64,000 nt of DNA from Roseiarcus sp963761435 (GCA_963761435.1 CAVXHJ010000017.1:1-64000); one strand, 5' to 3'; positions 1-9,209 are shown, counted from the first letter of the stretch. Notes: generated from the sequence alone by a model not told the origin. Numbers and translations: made by a program.

Positions 1-218
1 CAGCCACACTCAAGTCGTTCAAGACAAGAACGCTCCCGGGAAAAGGCGCAGGCCAAGCCAAACCAAACCATACCCCGGCCTGAGCGCCCTGGCGAACACA
101 GACTGCGACCCAGCCGGAGCCAAACCGCCCTTGCGCGGCGCCGAACGAAGGGCCAAATGTCCGAGGGAGACATGGGCTGCCGCGCTCGATCGAGGCGGCG
201 CCAGGGGATGGGCTCATA

Positions 219-1158
219 ATGCGTGATCCATACGACGTTCTTGGCGTTGCAAAGACTGCGGGCGAGGCCGAAATCAAATCCGCCTTTCGCAGGCTCGCCA
301 AGAAGTACCACCCCGACCAAAGCAAGGAAGCCAAGGCCAAAGAGCGCTTCGCCGAAGTTGGCTCGGCATACGAAATCCTCGGCGACGAGAAGAAGCGCAA
401 AGCCTTCGACCGCGGCGAGATCGACGCCGAAGGCAAGCCGAGAGCGCCCCAATTCGAGGGGTTCGGGTTCGGCCGCCAGCCAGGAGGAAGAGGCCGGGGG
501 GACGCGCGCAGCTTTGGCTTCGACTTCGGCGCCGGCGGGTTTTCGGCCGAGAGCGGTTCGATCGATCCGGACATCCTGTCGGGTCTTCGGCGCGGGCCGC
601 ACACGGGCGCGCGCCCAGTCGACGCGCGGCGAGGATATTGGCGTCTCCGTCGCCGTCCCGCTGACGACGATTGCGCATGGCGGCTCGATCCGGGTCGCCC
701 TGCCGACAGGCCGAACGCTGGACGTCGCGGTGCCGGCGGGAATTGAAGAGGGAAAGTCAATCCGGTTGCGCGGTCAAGGCCATCCTGCCCCCCGCGGCGG
801 GCCGCCAGGCGACGTCATGGTGACCATTCGCAGCGCCCCCCATCCTCTCTTCAAGGTGGAGGGGCGCGACTTGCGGCTCGATCTGCCGATCACGCTCTAC
901 GAGGCGATTCTGGGCGCGCGCGTGCGTGCGCCCACGCTGAGCGGCGAGGTCGAGGTGTCAATCGCTCCGGGCGCGAGCGGCGGCAGGGTATTGCGGTTGC
1001 GCGGCAGGGGACTTCCCGCGGGAGCCGAGCAACCCGCCGGCGACTTGCTGGCGACGCTGCGGATCGTCCTGCCAAGCGAGCCCGACGCAGAGCTCAACGC
1101 CTTGATGCGCAAGTTGCGCGATCAAAAACCTTACGACCCTCGCTCGGGGGTCGTCTGA
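219..1158 (+). pseudogene. DnaJ/CbpA-type J-domain co-chaperone, frameshifted as read
   Basis: This is a co-chaperone of the DnaJ C-terminal type that would stimulate DnaK ATPase and hand over clients. The N-terminal J domain (about residues 3-66) has the HPD motif in YHPDQ. A Gly/Phe-rich linker follows, then two beta-sandwich client-binding domains ending near 1158. There is no Cys-rich zinc finger, which places it with CbpA-like rather than classical DnaJ proteins. The reading frame breaks near 585: the J-domain frame reads DILSGL and then garbage, while the +1 frame resumes with FGAG and runs to the stop. Two missing bases or one extra base would explain this. The gene is probably intact in the organism and broken by a sequence error. 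Confidence 0.85.
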
Positions 1159-2017
1159 ATAGCTTCGGCCGGCGAATTGAGGAAGCCGGCCGCAATCTTC
1201 ATGAGCGACGAGGCGTCAAGATCGCCGACCAGGGCGAGCCCCTGGCCGCGCCACGTCCATACAATCGCGTTGCTGCCGTCGGCTGAGATAAGTTCGGGCG
1301 CTTTCGTCGTCGGGGCGTCGAGCGACTGGACGAGCAAGGCGACCAATCTGTCCTGGAATTTGTAAACCACAAAGGCGGCTGGCGCGCCTGGATAGGGAGC
1401 GATCCGCGCTCCCAACAGACTGACGGTCGCAGGGGTCGCCGGGAGGTAGACGGGGCGCAACAACGCGCCGTCAACCACTCTTGCGTCCGGGCGCTGTCAG
1501 CGGCCGCGAATTCGACGGGGACCACGCCCGGACGGGCGAATGCCTGAAAAGCGGCAACGTCGGCCACTCCCAGCGCCTTTGCAGGAATGACTGGCGTGGC
1601 GGACGACCAAACGCAGGCCAGGCCGAGCGACAACGCAATAGTCGCGAGTTGCCACACCGGCAGCGGCCGAAAGGCGCTGGGCGCGTTGACGTTCGCAGCA
1701 AATCCGGAGGCATCCGCAATTCTGGGCCATGACGAACGCGGCGACGGCTCGCGTGGCGACCTCGAGCCGACGGAACTTGGCTGGCGGCCGCTTGGCAAGG
1801 CATCGTTCTGATGACGAACGATGCTGATCGAGAAGGCCTTCGGCCCCTCGCCGTCGAAGGCCGAACGAATTGCGCTGTTTTGCGCTCGCCACATAGAAGC
1901 CCGACGCGCCAGCGCGGAATCTTCCGCCATCTTCCTCTCGAACGCCAGACGATCGTCAGGCTCGAGGCACTCATCGACATAGGCGTGCAAATCCGCGAGG
2001 CGCCAAGCTTCCATCAC
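1131..2017 (-). pseudogene. Anti-sigma factor (transmembrane), frameshifted as read
   Basis: This is a probable anti-sigma factor for the ECF sigma factor encoded just upstream. Its start codon overlaps the sigma stop codon (ATGA, 2014-2017), so the two are translationally coupled. The N-terminal part carries a short zinc-finger-like helical segment (LHAYVDECLEPDDRLAF) without an obvious HxxxCxxC motif. It is followed by a single hydrophobic helix (about residues 120-140) and an extracytoplasmic domain. The frame breaks near 1465-1478: the first frame ends in EWLTAR and the second resumes with LRPVYLPATP and runs to 1131. One missing base in a T run would join them. The signal sensed cannot be read from the sequence. 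Confidence 0.75.
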
Positions 2018-2586
2018 TTGACGATTCGCAAATGCGGAACCACCCGCGCCAGACCGCTCGCAGCCTCCGCTGCGCTCGGCGCTCGGGTCAACGCGGTTAT
2101 GCGTTCACGCGCCTTGGTTAGCCGCGCAAACAGCGTCGCTAGTGAGATGTCGAGAGCCGAAGCGGCTTCCTGGTGGGTAAGGTTCGCGAGAACAACGATC
2201 AACAACGCCTCTCTTTGCTCGAGAGGGAGCGTTCGGACCGCTGCGGCCATGTCGATAGCGCCCGGCGCGGCCCGGCTGCGGATGCTCTCCGCACCCTCGT
2301 CCCATCCCGCTTCGCCATCGTCGAAGGCCGTGCGACGCACATGTCGGCGATAAAGTCGGACGAATTGGCCAAACGCACGCACGCGCGCATCTTCGCGAGC
2401 ACGTCCTTTGGCGTCCTCGCCAACACTTGCGTCCACGGACTCCAATGAAGCCTGCCTGAACAGGCGTTCGACAAGCGTAGCGGCAGCCGCCTGATCGAGC
2501 ACCAATCGATCGTCGCGAGTCAGCGCCAGCCCAAATCGGCGCAGATCAGAAAGATCGGCCAAACTGTCGCTTAGCGGCGGCACCAT
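2014..2586 (-). CDS. ECF-family RNA polymerase sigma factor
   Basis: This is a small sigma-70 family regulator with a sigma2-like region (LRRFGLALTRDDRLVLDQAA) and a sigma4 helix-turn-helix near the C-terminus (LPLEQREALLIVVLANLTHQEAA). The chosen ATG at 2586 gives about 190 residues and begins where ECF proteins normally begin. In-frame starts at 2637 (ATG) and 2664 (TTG) would add an unusual extension, so the start is uncertain. It overlaps the downstream anti-sigma gene by four bases and is transcribed away from fabI. The sigma2 region is rather divergent from the usual DDLVQET motif. The regulon is unknown. Confidence 0.8.
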   Translation of the reverse strand: MVPPLSDSLADLSDLRRFGLALTRDDRLVLDQAAAATLVERLFRQASLESVDASVGEDAKGRAREDARVRAFGQFVRLYRRHVRRTAFDDGEAGWDEGAESIRSRAAPGAIDMAAAVRTLPLEQREALLIVVLANLTHQEAASALDISLATLFARLTKARERITALTRAPSAAEAASGLARVVPHLRIVK

Positions 2587-2681
2587 TGACACCGAGAGTT
2601 CGTATTGCCTCGATAAGCGGTATCGCTCACCAATCATCCTAGTCAATAGATGATCCAGTTCCAAGCGCGCGTATGAACAAA

Positions 2682-2698
2682 GTCACATGTTTTGTGAC
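2682..2698. promoter_or_regulatory. Inverted repeat between the divergent ECF sigma and fabI genes
   Basis: This is a perfect 6-bp inverted repeat, GTCACA-N5-TGTGAC, in the short divergent interval between the ECF sigma gene and fabI. It could bind a dimeric regulator. The half-sites are in the opposite order to the CRP/FNR consensus, so no regulator is named. Confidence 0.4.
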
Positions 2699-2805
2699 GC
2701 TTGACCCAAACCGTTGTCCTTCCCATGCGTCTCAGGCGAGGCTAAGGGATATTCCAGCGCCCGATAGGCGTAATGTTGGCCCAGGACCAGCCGCAGAGAG
2801 GCCTT

Positions 2806-3642
2806 ATGGAGCGAACGCATGCAATCGACACAACCACGGGCGTTTTGCGCGGGATGCGCGGACTCGTCTTCGGGGTGGCGAACAATCGTTCGATCGCATG
2901 GGGCATCACCAGAGCCGCCCACGCCGCCGGCGCCGAACTGGGACTCACGTTTCAGGGCGAGGCGTTGGAGAAGCGTGTCCGGCCGTTGGCGCAAGAAGTC
3001 GGAGCGCATGTCCTCGGCCATTGTGACGTGACGGAGGGGGCGACCATCGACGCGGTCTTTTCCGAGGCCGAAAGGTTATGGGGCGCAATCGATTTTGTCG
3101 TCCATTGCATCGCCTTCGCCGACAAGGATCAGCTCACCGGTCGCTATGTCGATACGAGCGAGGACAATTTCACCAAATCGCTCGCGATCTCCTGCTATTC
3201 GTTCACCGCCATCGCCCAACGAGCCGAAAAGCTGATGCCGCACGGGGGCGCTCTGCTGACGATGACCTACTACGGCGCCGAGAAATGGATACCGCACTAC
3301 AACGTAATGGGGGTCGCCAAGGCGGCCCTGGAGGCGAGCGTGCGCTATCTGGCGGCCGACCTCGGCGAGAAAAACATTCGGGTCAATGCGATATCGGCCG
3401 GCGTTATCAAGACGCTGGCCATGTCTGGTATTGGGGATTCGCGGCTAATCCTCAAGTGGAACGAGTATAATGCGCCGCTCCGCCGCACCGTGACGACCGA
3501 GGAGGTCGGCGACAGCGCCGTCTATCTTCTGTCGCCCATGTCGCGCGGCGTCACCGGCGAAATTCTCCATGTCGACGCCGGGTACCACATTGTCGGCATG
3601 AAGCACCCAGCCGCCCCGGACCTGACTGTGATCAAAGACTGA
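2806..3642 (+). CDS. fabI: Enoyl-[acyl-carrier-protein] reductase (NADH), FabI
   Basis: FabI catalyses the last reduction of each fatty-acid elongation cycle (trans-2-enoyl-ACP to acyl-ACP) in the cytoplasm. The protein is a 278-residue short-chain dehydrogenase-like fold. The nucleotide-binding motif GVANNRSIAWG lies near residue 23. The FabI Tyr-x6-Lys active site falls at Y165 and K172 (HYNVMGVAK), with the other conserved tyrosine in the preceding YYGAEKW. The C-terminal VDAGYHIVGM segment is also typical. The ATG at 2806 has a GAGAGG ribosome-binding site just upstream. An earlier in-frame ATG at 2773 has no such site. The gene stands alone, divergent from the ECF sigma gene. Confidence 0.96.
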   Translation: MERTHAIDTTTGVLRGMRGLVFGVANNRSIAWGITRAAHAAGAELGLTFQGEALEKRVRPLAQEVGAHVLGHCDVTEGATIDAVFSEAERLWGAIDFVVHCIAFADKDQLTGRYVDTSEDNFTKSLAISCYSFTAIAQRAEKLMPHGGALLTMTYYGAEKWIPHYNVMGVAKAALEASVRYLAADLGEKNIRVNAISAGVIKTLAMSGIGDSRLILKWNEYNAPLRRTVTTEEVGDSAVYLLSPMSRGVTGEILHVDAGYHIVGMKHPAAPDLTVIKD

Positions 3643-3655
3643 ATTCAAGTCTGCG

Positions 3656-4819
3656 TCAGGCAGCGGGTCGCCCTCGACTCTCCGGCTTGGGCGCAACGAC
3701 GAGCCGCCAAAGAACGAGCGCTGCGACGGCCAAATGCACGTAAGCGTTCTGAACGAAGAGCAGTTGCGGGCCAAAGTCCTTCATCAAGACTGAGGCGATC
3801 GCAGGTGCTGCGATCGCCGCCACGCAGTAAATGAACAGCAAGCCCACCGAAATGAAGACCAGGTCATGCGGGGCGCCGCGATCGTTCGCCAGCGACACCG
3901 CGAGCGTATACAGCGAATACGTCGTCAGTCCGACGAGAAATCCCAGCACGATCAGCCAAACGCCGGGCGCCGCCACGCGGCTCAGCGCGACTTCGCACGC
4001 CGCCCCCGCGATCAACACCGCGGCCATGACCAGCCTTCGGTCGACTCGGTCGGAAATCAGGGCGATGGGCAAAACGCCCAACGCGGAACCCAGCACAATC
4101 GAAGAGGTGAATAAGGGAACGCTGCTGGGCGTCATGCCAATTTCGACGGCGAAGACCGGTCCAAGCGCGAACAACGCGCCATTTGCGGCGCCGGCGGCAA
4201 GCGCCGCAAGACACGCGATCGGCGCGAAACGCGCAAGCCAGATGAGGCGGGGACGCACGCTTCGCGGCTGCGCCGGCGGATCGACGCTCGTCATGGCCAT
4301 CGGCACGATGGCGAGCGCGAGCAGCGCCCCGGAGACGGCGAAAGCGGAAAAGCCGCCCAGTCCGAGGGGCTTCAGGGCCAATTGTCCGCTGGCGGAAGCG
4401 CCAAAATTGGCGATCTGGTAAAACGCGTAAAGCGCGCCGCGATTGGCGTTGGTCGCCTTGGCGTTGATCCAGGATTCGATAACGGCGTAGAGTCCGGCAA
4501 ATACAAAGCCGATGATCGCGCGACAGGCCAGCCAAGCCCATGGGTAAAGCATCACGGGCATCAGGATCACAGAAACGACCGCCAATGCGACGAAGGCGGC
4601 ATAGGCCCTGATATGGCCGCCGCGGCGAATGATCGCCGGCGCCGCAAGCGTTCCGGCCAACATTCCGGCGAAGTAGACCGACCCAAGCAGCCCAACCGTG
4701 AGGTCGGGGAAACCCTCGATTCGGGCTCTGAGAGGCGTCGCAACGCCGACCAGACTGTTGCCGCCGATCAGCAGGAGCACGGAAAACAGCAGCGCGGCGA
4801 TGGAGGGAAAGATGCTCAC
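3656..4819 (-). CDS. MFS transporter, YcaD/UMF-like
   Basis: This is a 12-helix major facilitator of about 390 residues in the inner membrane. The sequence is strongly hydrophobic throughout. It carries the YcaD-type signature ESWINAKAT after the fifth helix and a GLYAVIE stretch in helix 5. The substrate is unknown; members of this group are annotated as sugar or drug carriers without firm data. A GTG at 4819 places the start just before the first membrane segment. A GTG at 4861 would add 14 polar residues and is possible. The stop lies 13 bases from the fabI stop, so the two genes converge. Confidence 0.8.
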   Translation of the reverse strand: MSIFPSIAALLFSVLLLIGGNSLVGVATPLRARIEGFPDLTVGLLGSVYFAGMLAGTLAAPAIIRRGGHIRAYAAFVALAVVSVILMPVMLYPWAWLACRAIIGFVFAGLYAVIESWINAKATNANRGALYAFYQIANFGASASGQLALKPLGLGGFSAFAVSGALLALAIVPMAMTSVDPPAQPRSVRPRLIWLARFAPIACLAALAAGAANGALFALGPVFAVEIGMTPSSVPLFTSSIVLGSALGVLPIALISDRVDRRLVMAAVLIAGAACEVALSRVAAPGVWLIVLGFLVGLTTYSLYTLAVSLANDRGAPHDLVFISVGLLFIYCVAAIAAPAIASVLMKDFGPQLLFVQNAYVHLAVAALVLWRLVVAPKPESRGRPAA

Positions 4820-5016
4820 AAGGGCGAATCGGCGTTGGTGTCGGATCGGGCATGGTGGCACACGACCGGCCGGCGCGCGACGCTGACACCCGGCCGGACT
4901 GCTCGATAAAATGCGGGTCCGCCTCGAAAATCAGCATATCGGCTGGAAGCGTCGATCTGTATATAGACCGATTGGCGGCAAGAAGCGGCGCCGAGCCGGT
5001 CATTGAGGCAAGCGTG

Positions 5017-6405
5017 ATGCGAAACCAACGTTGGACTCCGGAGAGTTGGCGCGCGAAGCCCGTCGCGCAGGCTCCGGTTTACCGCGACCGCGCTGCGCTT
5101 TCCGACGTCGAACGCCAGCTTGCCGGCTATCCGCCGCTCGTCTTCGCCGGCGAGGCGCGCAAGCTCAAGCAGACGCTGGGCAAGGCGGCCGACGGCGCGG
5201 CGTTCCTGTTGCAGGGTGGGGACTGCGCCGAGAGCTTCGGAGAGCATTCCGCCGACAATATCCGCGATTTCTTCCGGGTGTTTCTGCAGATGGCGGTGGT
5301 CATGACGTTCGCGGCGGCCTCGCCGATCGTCAAGGTCGGTCGCGTCGCCGGCCAATTCGCCAAGCCGCGCTCCTCGGACTTCGAGACCATCGACGGCGTC
5401 ACCCTGCCGGCCTACCGGGGGGACATCATCAACGACATCGAGTTCACGCCACAGGCGCGCGAGCCCGATCCGCGCCGGCAGCTCGAAGCCTATCGGCAGT
5501 CCGCGGCCACCTTGAACCTGCTCAGGGCGTTCGCCACCGGCGGCTACGCTAACCTTGAGAATGTCCATCGTTGGATGCTCGGCTTCGTCAAGGACAGCCC
5601 CCAATCCGAGCGCTACGAGGAGCTCGCCGATCGAATCACCGAGACGCTTGGATTCATGCGGGCCGTGGGCCTCGACCCCGAGGCGCATCCGGAGCTCCGG
5701 GCGACTGATTTCTACACCTCGCACGAGGCGCTGCTCCTCGGCTACGAAGAGGCGATGACGCGTCTCGATTCGACCTCCGGCGACTACTACGCAACTTCGG
5801 GCCACATGATCTGGATCGGCGACCGGACGCGCCAGCTCGGCGGCGCTCACGTCGAATATTGCCGGGGCTTGAAGAACCCGATCGGCCTCAAATGCGGCCC
5901 ATCGCTGAACCCAGACGACCTCATGCGTTTGATCGACGCGCTCGACCCCGAGCGCGAGCCTGGTCGGCTGACGTTGATCTGCCGCTTTGGCGCGGACAAG
6001 GTCGACACAGCGCTGCCTCCCCTCCTGCGGGCCGCCAAGCGCGAGGCTCTCAAACTGCTCTGGGTTTCGGATCCGATGCACGGCAACACGATCAAGACTT
6101 CGTCCGGCTTCAAGACCAGGCCGACCGAACGCATCGCCCAGGAGGCGCGCAGCTTCTTCGCCATCTGCCGCAGCGAGCAGATCTACGCCGGCGGCATTCA
6201 TCTGGAGATGACCGGCAAGAACGTCACCGAATGCACCGGCGGCGCCCGCGCGATCTCGGAGGCCGATCTGCACGATCGCTATCACACCTATTGCGATCCC
6301 CGACTCAATGCGGAACAGGCGATCGAGATCGCATTCATGGTCGCCGATCTCCTGAAGGCGCAGCGGCTGGCTAAGCCGGAACGGCCGGTTCGGGCGGCCG
6401 AATGA
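5017..6405 (+). CDS. aroG: 3-deoxy-7-phosphoheptulonate synthase, class II (plant type)
   Basis: This enzyme condenses phosphoenolpyruvate and erythrose 4-phosphate to DAHP, the first step of the shikimate pathway. The 462-residue length and start (MRNQRWTPESWR) match the class II family. Recognisable blocks are QGGDCAESF with the metal-binding Cys, GRVAGQFAKPRS, GLKCGPS, WVSDPMHGNT and the closing GGIHLEMTG / ECTGG segment. The ATG at 5017 is preceded by GAGG at good spacing; the frame is open further upstream but shows no family similarity. The shikimate gene aroA lies 20 kb away, so there is no aro operon here. Feedback regulation cannot be judged from the sequence. Confidence 0.95.
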   Translation: MRNQRWTPESWRAKPVAQAPVYRDRAALSDVERQLAGYPPLVFAGEARKLKQTLGKAADGAAFLLQGGDCAESFGEHSADNIRDFFRVFLQMAVVMTFAAASPIVKVGRVAGQFAKPRSSDFETIDGVTLPAYRGDIINDIEFTPQAREPDPRRQLEAYRQSAATLNLLRAFATGGYANLENVHRWMLGFVKDSPQSERYEELADRITETLGFMRAVGLDPEAHPELRATDFYTSHEALLLGYEEAMTRLDSTSGDYYATSGHMIWIGDRTRQLGGAHVEYCRGLKNPIGLKCGPSLNPDDLMRLIDALDPEREPGRLTLICRFGADKVDTALPPLLRAAKREALKLLWVSDPMHGNTIKTSSGFKTRPTERIAQEARSFFAICRSEQIYAGGIHLEMTGKNVTECTGGARAISEADLHDRYHTYCDPRLNAEQAIEIAFMVADLLKAQRLAKPERPVRAAE

Positions 6406-6455
6406 CAGCCGGCCTCTGGCTGGCCGGCGCCGTCGACCAGATTTAGGGGCCGGCG

Positions 6456-7562
6456 GTGCGCCTATCGGAGTACGCCGTCGGCCGGGACAACAATTTCAAC
6501 CTCATCCGCCTCGCCGCGGCGCTCTCGGTTATCTTCAGCCATAGCGTGGCGGTGCTCGGACTGCCCTCGTCGCGCGAATTCTTCTTCGATCATCTCGGCC
6601 TTTCGCTGGCCGAAATGGCGGTCGACGTCTTCTTCGTCACCAGCGGTTTTCTGGTCGCCGGCAGCCTCGTCAACCGCGGAGACGTGATCGCCTACCTTTG
6701 GGCGCGGGCGCTGCGCATCTATCCGGCGATGTGGGCGATGCTCATCCTCACCGTGTTCGTTCTCGCCCCGGCGCTGACCACGCTGCCGCTCGCCGACTAT
6801 CTCACCTCGCCCAAGACCCACGACTACTTCGCCAAATGCGCGACGTTGATCGGCGGGGTCCGCTATTCGCTGCCCGGCGTGTTCGAGACGGCGCCGCTTC
6901 ATGGCGAGTTCAACGGCTCGCTGTGGACGCTGCCGATCGAACTCCGGCTCTATTGCTACCTCGCCGCCGGCTGGCTCGCGCTCGCCGTGGCGCCGGCCAT
7001 TCGCCTGAGAGCCTTGAGCGTAGGGGCGCCGGTCGCCGCGGCGGCATTCCTCGCCCTGATCTTGCGCGGCCGCCTGTTCGGCGCGCCCTTCAACGCGGCC
7101 GACACGAGGATCTTCATGTTCCTCTACGGAACGACGCTCTATCTATGGCGCGACAGGATCCCGATGAGTCCCCGCCTCCTCGTCGCGGCTCTCGGCGGCC
7201 TCCTCCTCGCGTCGGTCAACAAGCAGGCGTTCTTCGTCGTCTATGTCTTTTGCCTTGCTCCGCTCGTCCTCCATCTCGCTTACCTCCCCAAGGGGCGCAT
7301 CCGCGCCTTCAACGACTGGGGCGACTGTTCCTACGGCGTCTATATCTACGCCTTTCCGATCCAGCAGACGCTGGCGTTCCTCTTTCCCGGCATGGCCCTG
7401 ATCGTGATGATCGCCCTTTCGAGCGCCATCACCCTTGGCGTCGCGGCGCTCTCCTGGACCCTGATCGAGCGGCGGGCGCTGGCGCTCAAAGGGGATTTCG
7501 CCAGCGCGACCTCGCGGGCCTTCAATCTGGGCCTGGCGAAGATTGCGAGCGTCGTGCGCTGA
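6456..7562 (+). CDS. Acyltransferase family 3 membrane protein (OafA/YrhL-like)
   Basis: This is a 368-residue integral membrane protein with about ten hydrophobic helices. It has the acyltransferase-3 opening, NNFNLIRLAAALSVIFSHS, in which the conserved Arg and His lie in the first helix, and FFVTSGFLVAGS in the second. Family members O-acetylate or otherwise acylate surface polysaccharides and lipids from the inner membrane. The target here is unknown. The start is GTG at 6456, about 50 bases after the DAHP synthase stop. No glycan-synthesis genes flank it. Confidence 0.85.
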   Translation: MRLSEYAVGRDNNFNLIRLAAALSVIFSHSVAVLGLPSSREFFFDHLGLSLAEMAVDVFFVTSGFLVAGSLVNRGDVIAYLWARALRIYPAMWAMLILTVFVLAPALTTLPLADYLTSPKTHDYFAKCATLIGGVRYSLPGVFETAPLHGEFNGSLWTLPIELRLYCYLAAGWLALAVAPAIRLRALSVGAPVAAAAFLALILRGRLFGAPFNAADTRIFMFLYGTTLYLWRDRIPMSPRLLVAALGGLLLASVNKQAFFVVYVFCLAPLVLHLAYLPKGRIRAFNDWGDCSYGVYIYAFPIQQTLAFLFPGMALIVMIALSSAITLGVAALSWTLIERRALALKGDFASATSRAFNLGLAKIASVVR

Positions 7563-8079
7563 GCGGAGAGCGGCGAACTCCGGCCGGACTTGAGCCAAAG
7601 CGCGCCAATCCGGGCCCGATCGAGAAAGCAGGCAAAAACGCACGAAAACGCACGAAAGCAAAACCGCTTTCTTTTCCTTTCTTTTGCTTTTTGGAATCGG
7701 GCCTTTTCAATGGCTTGCGAGCGATTCAGGCAATTTTTTTTCCTCCTTCGGATCGTCCTCGTCAAGGCCCGGTCGAGGAAGGCGCGGCCCGGCGAGCCCG
7801 ATACATTGCCGCGCCGCCCGGGCCAGGGAGGCTTTAGGGCGTTGGCGGGAATCGCGCTGTCAAACTCGAATTGCATCCTGACGAGAATGGTAGCATGACT
7901 TTCTCTTTCTCCGAAGCAATTGTCGAGAAAACTGAATTTCGTAAACGCCGGCAAGTGGTTGGCATGCCGCATTCGGACGGAGATGGCGGCTGCCTTGCGT
8001 CTTGAAGAGTCGAGCTTCAGCCGCCGTGGATGCGCTCGTAAGTCGTCACGGGATATTGGTGGGGATATTTGGATATATC
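7563..8079. other. Gene-poor interval with a weak hairpin
   Basis: I see no credible gene here. Just after the acyltransferase gene there are two direct copies of AACGCACGAAA (about 7636-7657). An AT-rich inverted repeat (AAAGCAAAA at 7655-7663 with TTTTGCTTT at 7682-7690) is followed by more T residues and could act as a weak terminator. The rest is unremarkable and leads into the repeat and IS scar. Confidence 0.4.
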
Positions 8080-8147
8080 GGTGACACATGCATATTTAAC
8101 CGATAGCTAGGTGCGGGTAAAGAATAAGGAAACATGCATGTGTCACC
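8080..8147. repeat. GTGACAC/ATGCAT inverted-repeat element, copy 1
   Basis: A 13-bp perfect inverted repeat (GTGACACATGCAT at 8081-8093, ATGCATGTGTCAC at 8134-8146) encloses a 40-base spacer. The same arms recur at 9059-9135 and 9210-9285 with different spacers, so this is a dispersed repeat family rather than a one-off hairpin. Confidence 0.75.
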
Positions 8148-8195
8148 GTATTCCCCGTATTCCCACCGTATTCCCCGTATTCCCGTATTCCACCG
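8145..8195 (+). repeat. 20-bp tandem repeat (ACCGTATTCCCCGTATTCCC)
   Basis: Two exact 20-bp units (8145-8164 and 8165-8184) are followed by a partial third. Each unit holds two GTATTCC blocks. The array abuts the right arm of the inverted-repeat element and ends just before the IS3 remnant. Confidence 0.75.
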
Positions 8196-8200
8196 CATTG

Positions 8201-8821
8201 TGGAGTGGACCCCGAAAGTGAGACACGGATAAAAGGGTGACAGGGCTTCCGAGGGGAACGCATGTCGGAAGCATCTCCAAGGGTCTTTTCCACTTCGTTC
8301 AAGGTCGATCTCGTCGCGCGGCTTGAACGGGGCGAGCCGGTCGCGAGGGTTGCGCGCGAGAGCGGGGTTGCGCGCAAGCTCATTTACGATTGGCTGAGGG
8401 CCTATCGGGCGCATGGGGCGGCCGGGCTCAACCGCAAGCGCGGCCGCAAGGTCGGGTGGCGGCCGCCGCCTCCCGCGCTCCCCGCAGCGGACGAACTCGC
8501 AAAGGCCAAGGCGCGGCTCGCCGAGCTCGAGCGGATCATCGGCCGCCAACAGGCGGATCTGCATTTTTTTCGCGAAGCCTTGCGGCTCTGGGACGCGACG
8601 AGCCGAAGCGACGGCGCGCCCATCTCTACGCGGTCATCCAAGAGATGACCGTCGTCGAGCCGCAAGGCTATTCCGAAAAGGACGCCGACATTCGGCATCT
8701 GTGCGCGTTGAGCGGCGTATCGCGCGCCGGCTACTACCGCGATCTCGCGCCTAAGGCTTCGAAACGCGACGACGCCAACCTGCGCGACCTCATCCAGCGC
8801 ATCGCGCTCGACAATCGTCAT
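8201..8821 (+). mobile_element. IS3-family insertion sequence remnant (left end, orfA, start of orfB)
   Basis: This is the left part of an IS3-like element. A terminal TGGAGTGGACCCC stretch near 8201 precedes a 128-residue OrfA (8262-8648), with a helix-turn-helix (VARVARESGVARKLIYDWLRAY) and a leucine-zipper-like C-terminus. OrfB begins in the other frame around 8620 (LYAVIQEMT) with the CALSGVSRAGYYRD segment. It stops matching at ALDNRH near 8820, where the protein turns into a LysR tail. The DDE catalytic domain and the right end are gone, so the element cannot move by itself. Confidence 0.8.
8262..8648 (+). CDS. IS3-family transposase OrfA
   Basis: This 128-residue DNA-binding subunit of an IS3-type transposase is intact. 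Residues 10-50 form the helix-turn-helix, residues 78-115 a coiled-coil dimerisation segment (LAKAKARLAELERIIGRQQADLHFFREAL). OrfB normally joins through a -1 frameshift near its end, and the overlapping frame here does contain the expected LYAVIQEM start. The start ATG at 8262 is preceded by GAGGGG. It is a remnant gene without a partner. Confidence 0.8.
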   Translation: MSEASPRVFSTSFKVDLVARLERGEPVARVARESGVARKLIYDWLRAYRAHGAAGLNRKRGRKVGWRPPPPALPAADELAKAKARLAELERIIGRQQADLHFFREALRLWDATSRSDGAPISTRSSKR

Positions 8822-9041
8822 TCGGCCGAGCTCGAGCTTGACGCTGCGATCGCCGGTTTGGGCGTCATCTGCACCTTCGAGGCGTTCCTGAGCGAAGCGC
8901 TCGGCCGGGGCCAGCTTAGGGAGGCGCTGGCCGACTGGCGGCAGAGCTTCTCCGGGCCGTTCCTCTATTAACCCAGCCGCAACAGGCCGGCGCCGCTCAG
9001 GGCGTTCGTGGATTTCATCCGCAAGGGGCCGGGTAGAACCG
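8822..9041 (+). pseudogene. LysR-type regulator, C-terminal remnant with premature stop
   Basis: From about 8822 the frame that encoded IS3 OrfB continues into the end of a LysR effector-binding domain: AAIAGLGVICTFEAFL, then ADWRQSFSGPFLY. A TAA at 8969-8971 replaces the expected second Tyr of FLYYPSR. After it the same frame resumes PSRNRPAPLRAFVDFIRK, to a TAA near 9052. The whole N-terminal part is missing. The IS3 insertion and a deletion apparently destroyed this gene. Confidence 0.75.
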
Positions 9042-9058
9042 GGACTAATCAGTAATCA

Positions 9059-9135
9059 GTGACACTTGCATATTTCTCGTTATAGTCCGACAGATAGGCA
9101 TGTGTCAACAATACAGTAAATATGCATGTGTCACC
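9059..9135. repeat. GTGACAC/ATGCAT inverted-repeat element, copy 2
   Basis: GTGACACTTGCATATTT at the left pairs with AAATATGCATGTGTCAC at the right (16 of 17 positions). An internal half copy (GGCATGTGTCAAC) lies between them. It follows directly on the LysR remnant. Confidence 0.75.
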
Positions 9136-9163
9136 GATATGATATCGCCGATATCGCGATATC

Positions 9164-9204
9164 GCTCAGGGCATTTGTCGACTTCATCCGCAAGGATTGG
9201 GACT
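9164..9204 (+). pseudogene. Second LysR C-terminal tail fragment
   Basis: The codons for LRAFVDFIRKDWD followed by TGA repeat the end of the LysR remnant 170 bases upstream. The four differences in the shared LRAFVDFIRK stretch (GCG/GCA, TTC/TTT, GTG/GTC, GAT/GAC) are all synonymous. Nothing of the rest of the gene is present. Confidence 0.6.
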
Positions 9205-9209
9205 GATCA

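Noticed and set aside
4816..6285. Minus-strand open frame of about 490 codons
   Set aside because: It is antisense to the well-supported class II DAHP synthase.
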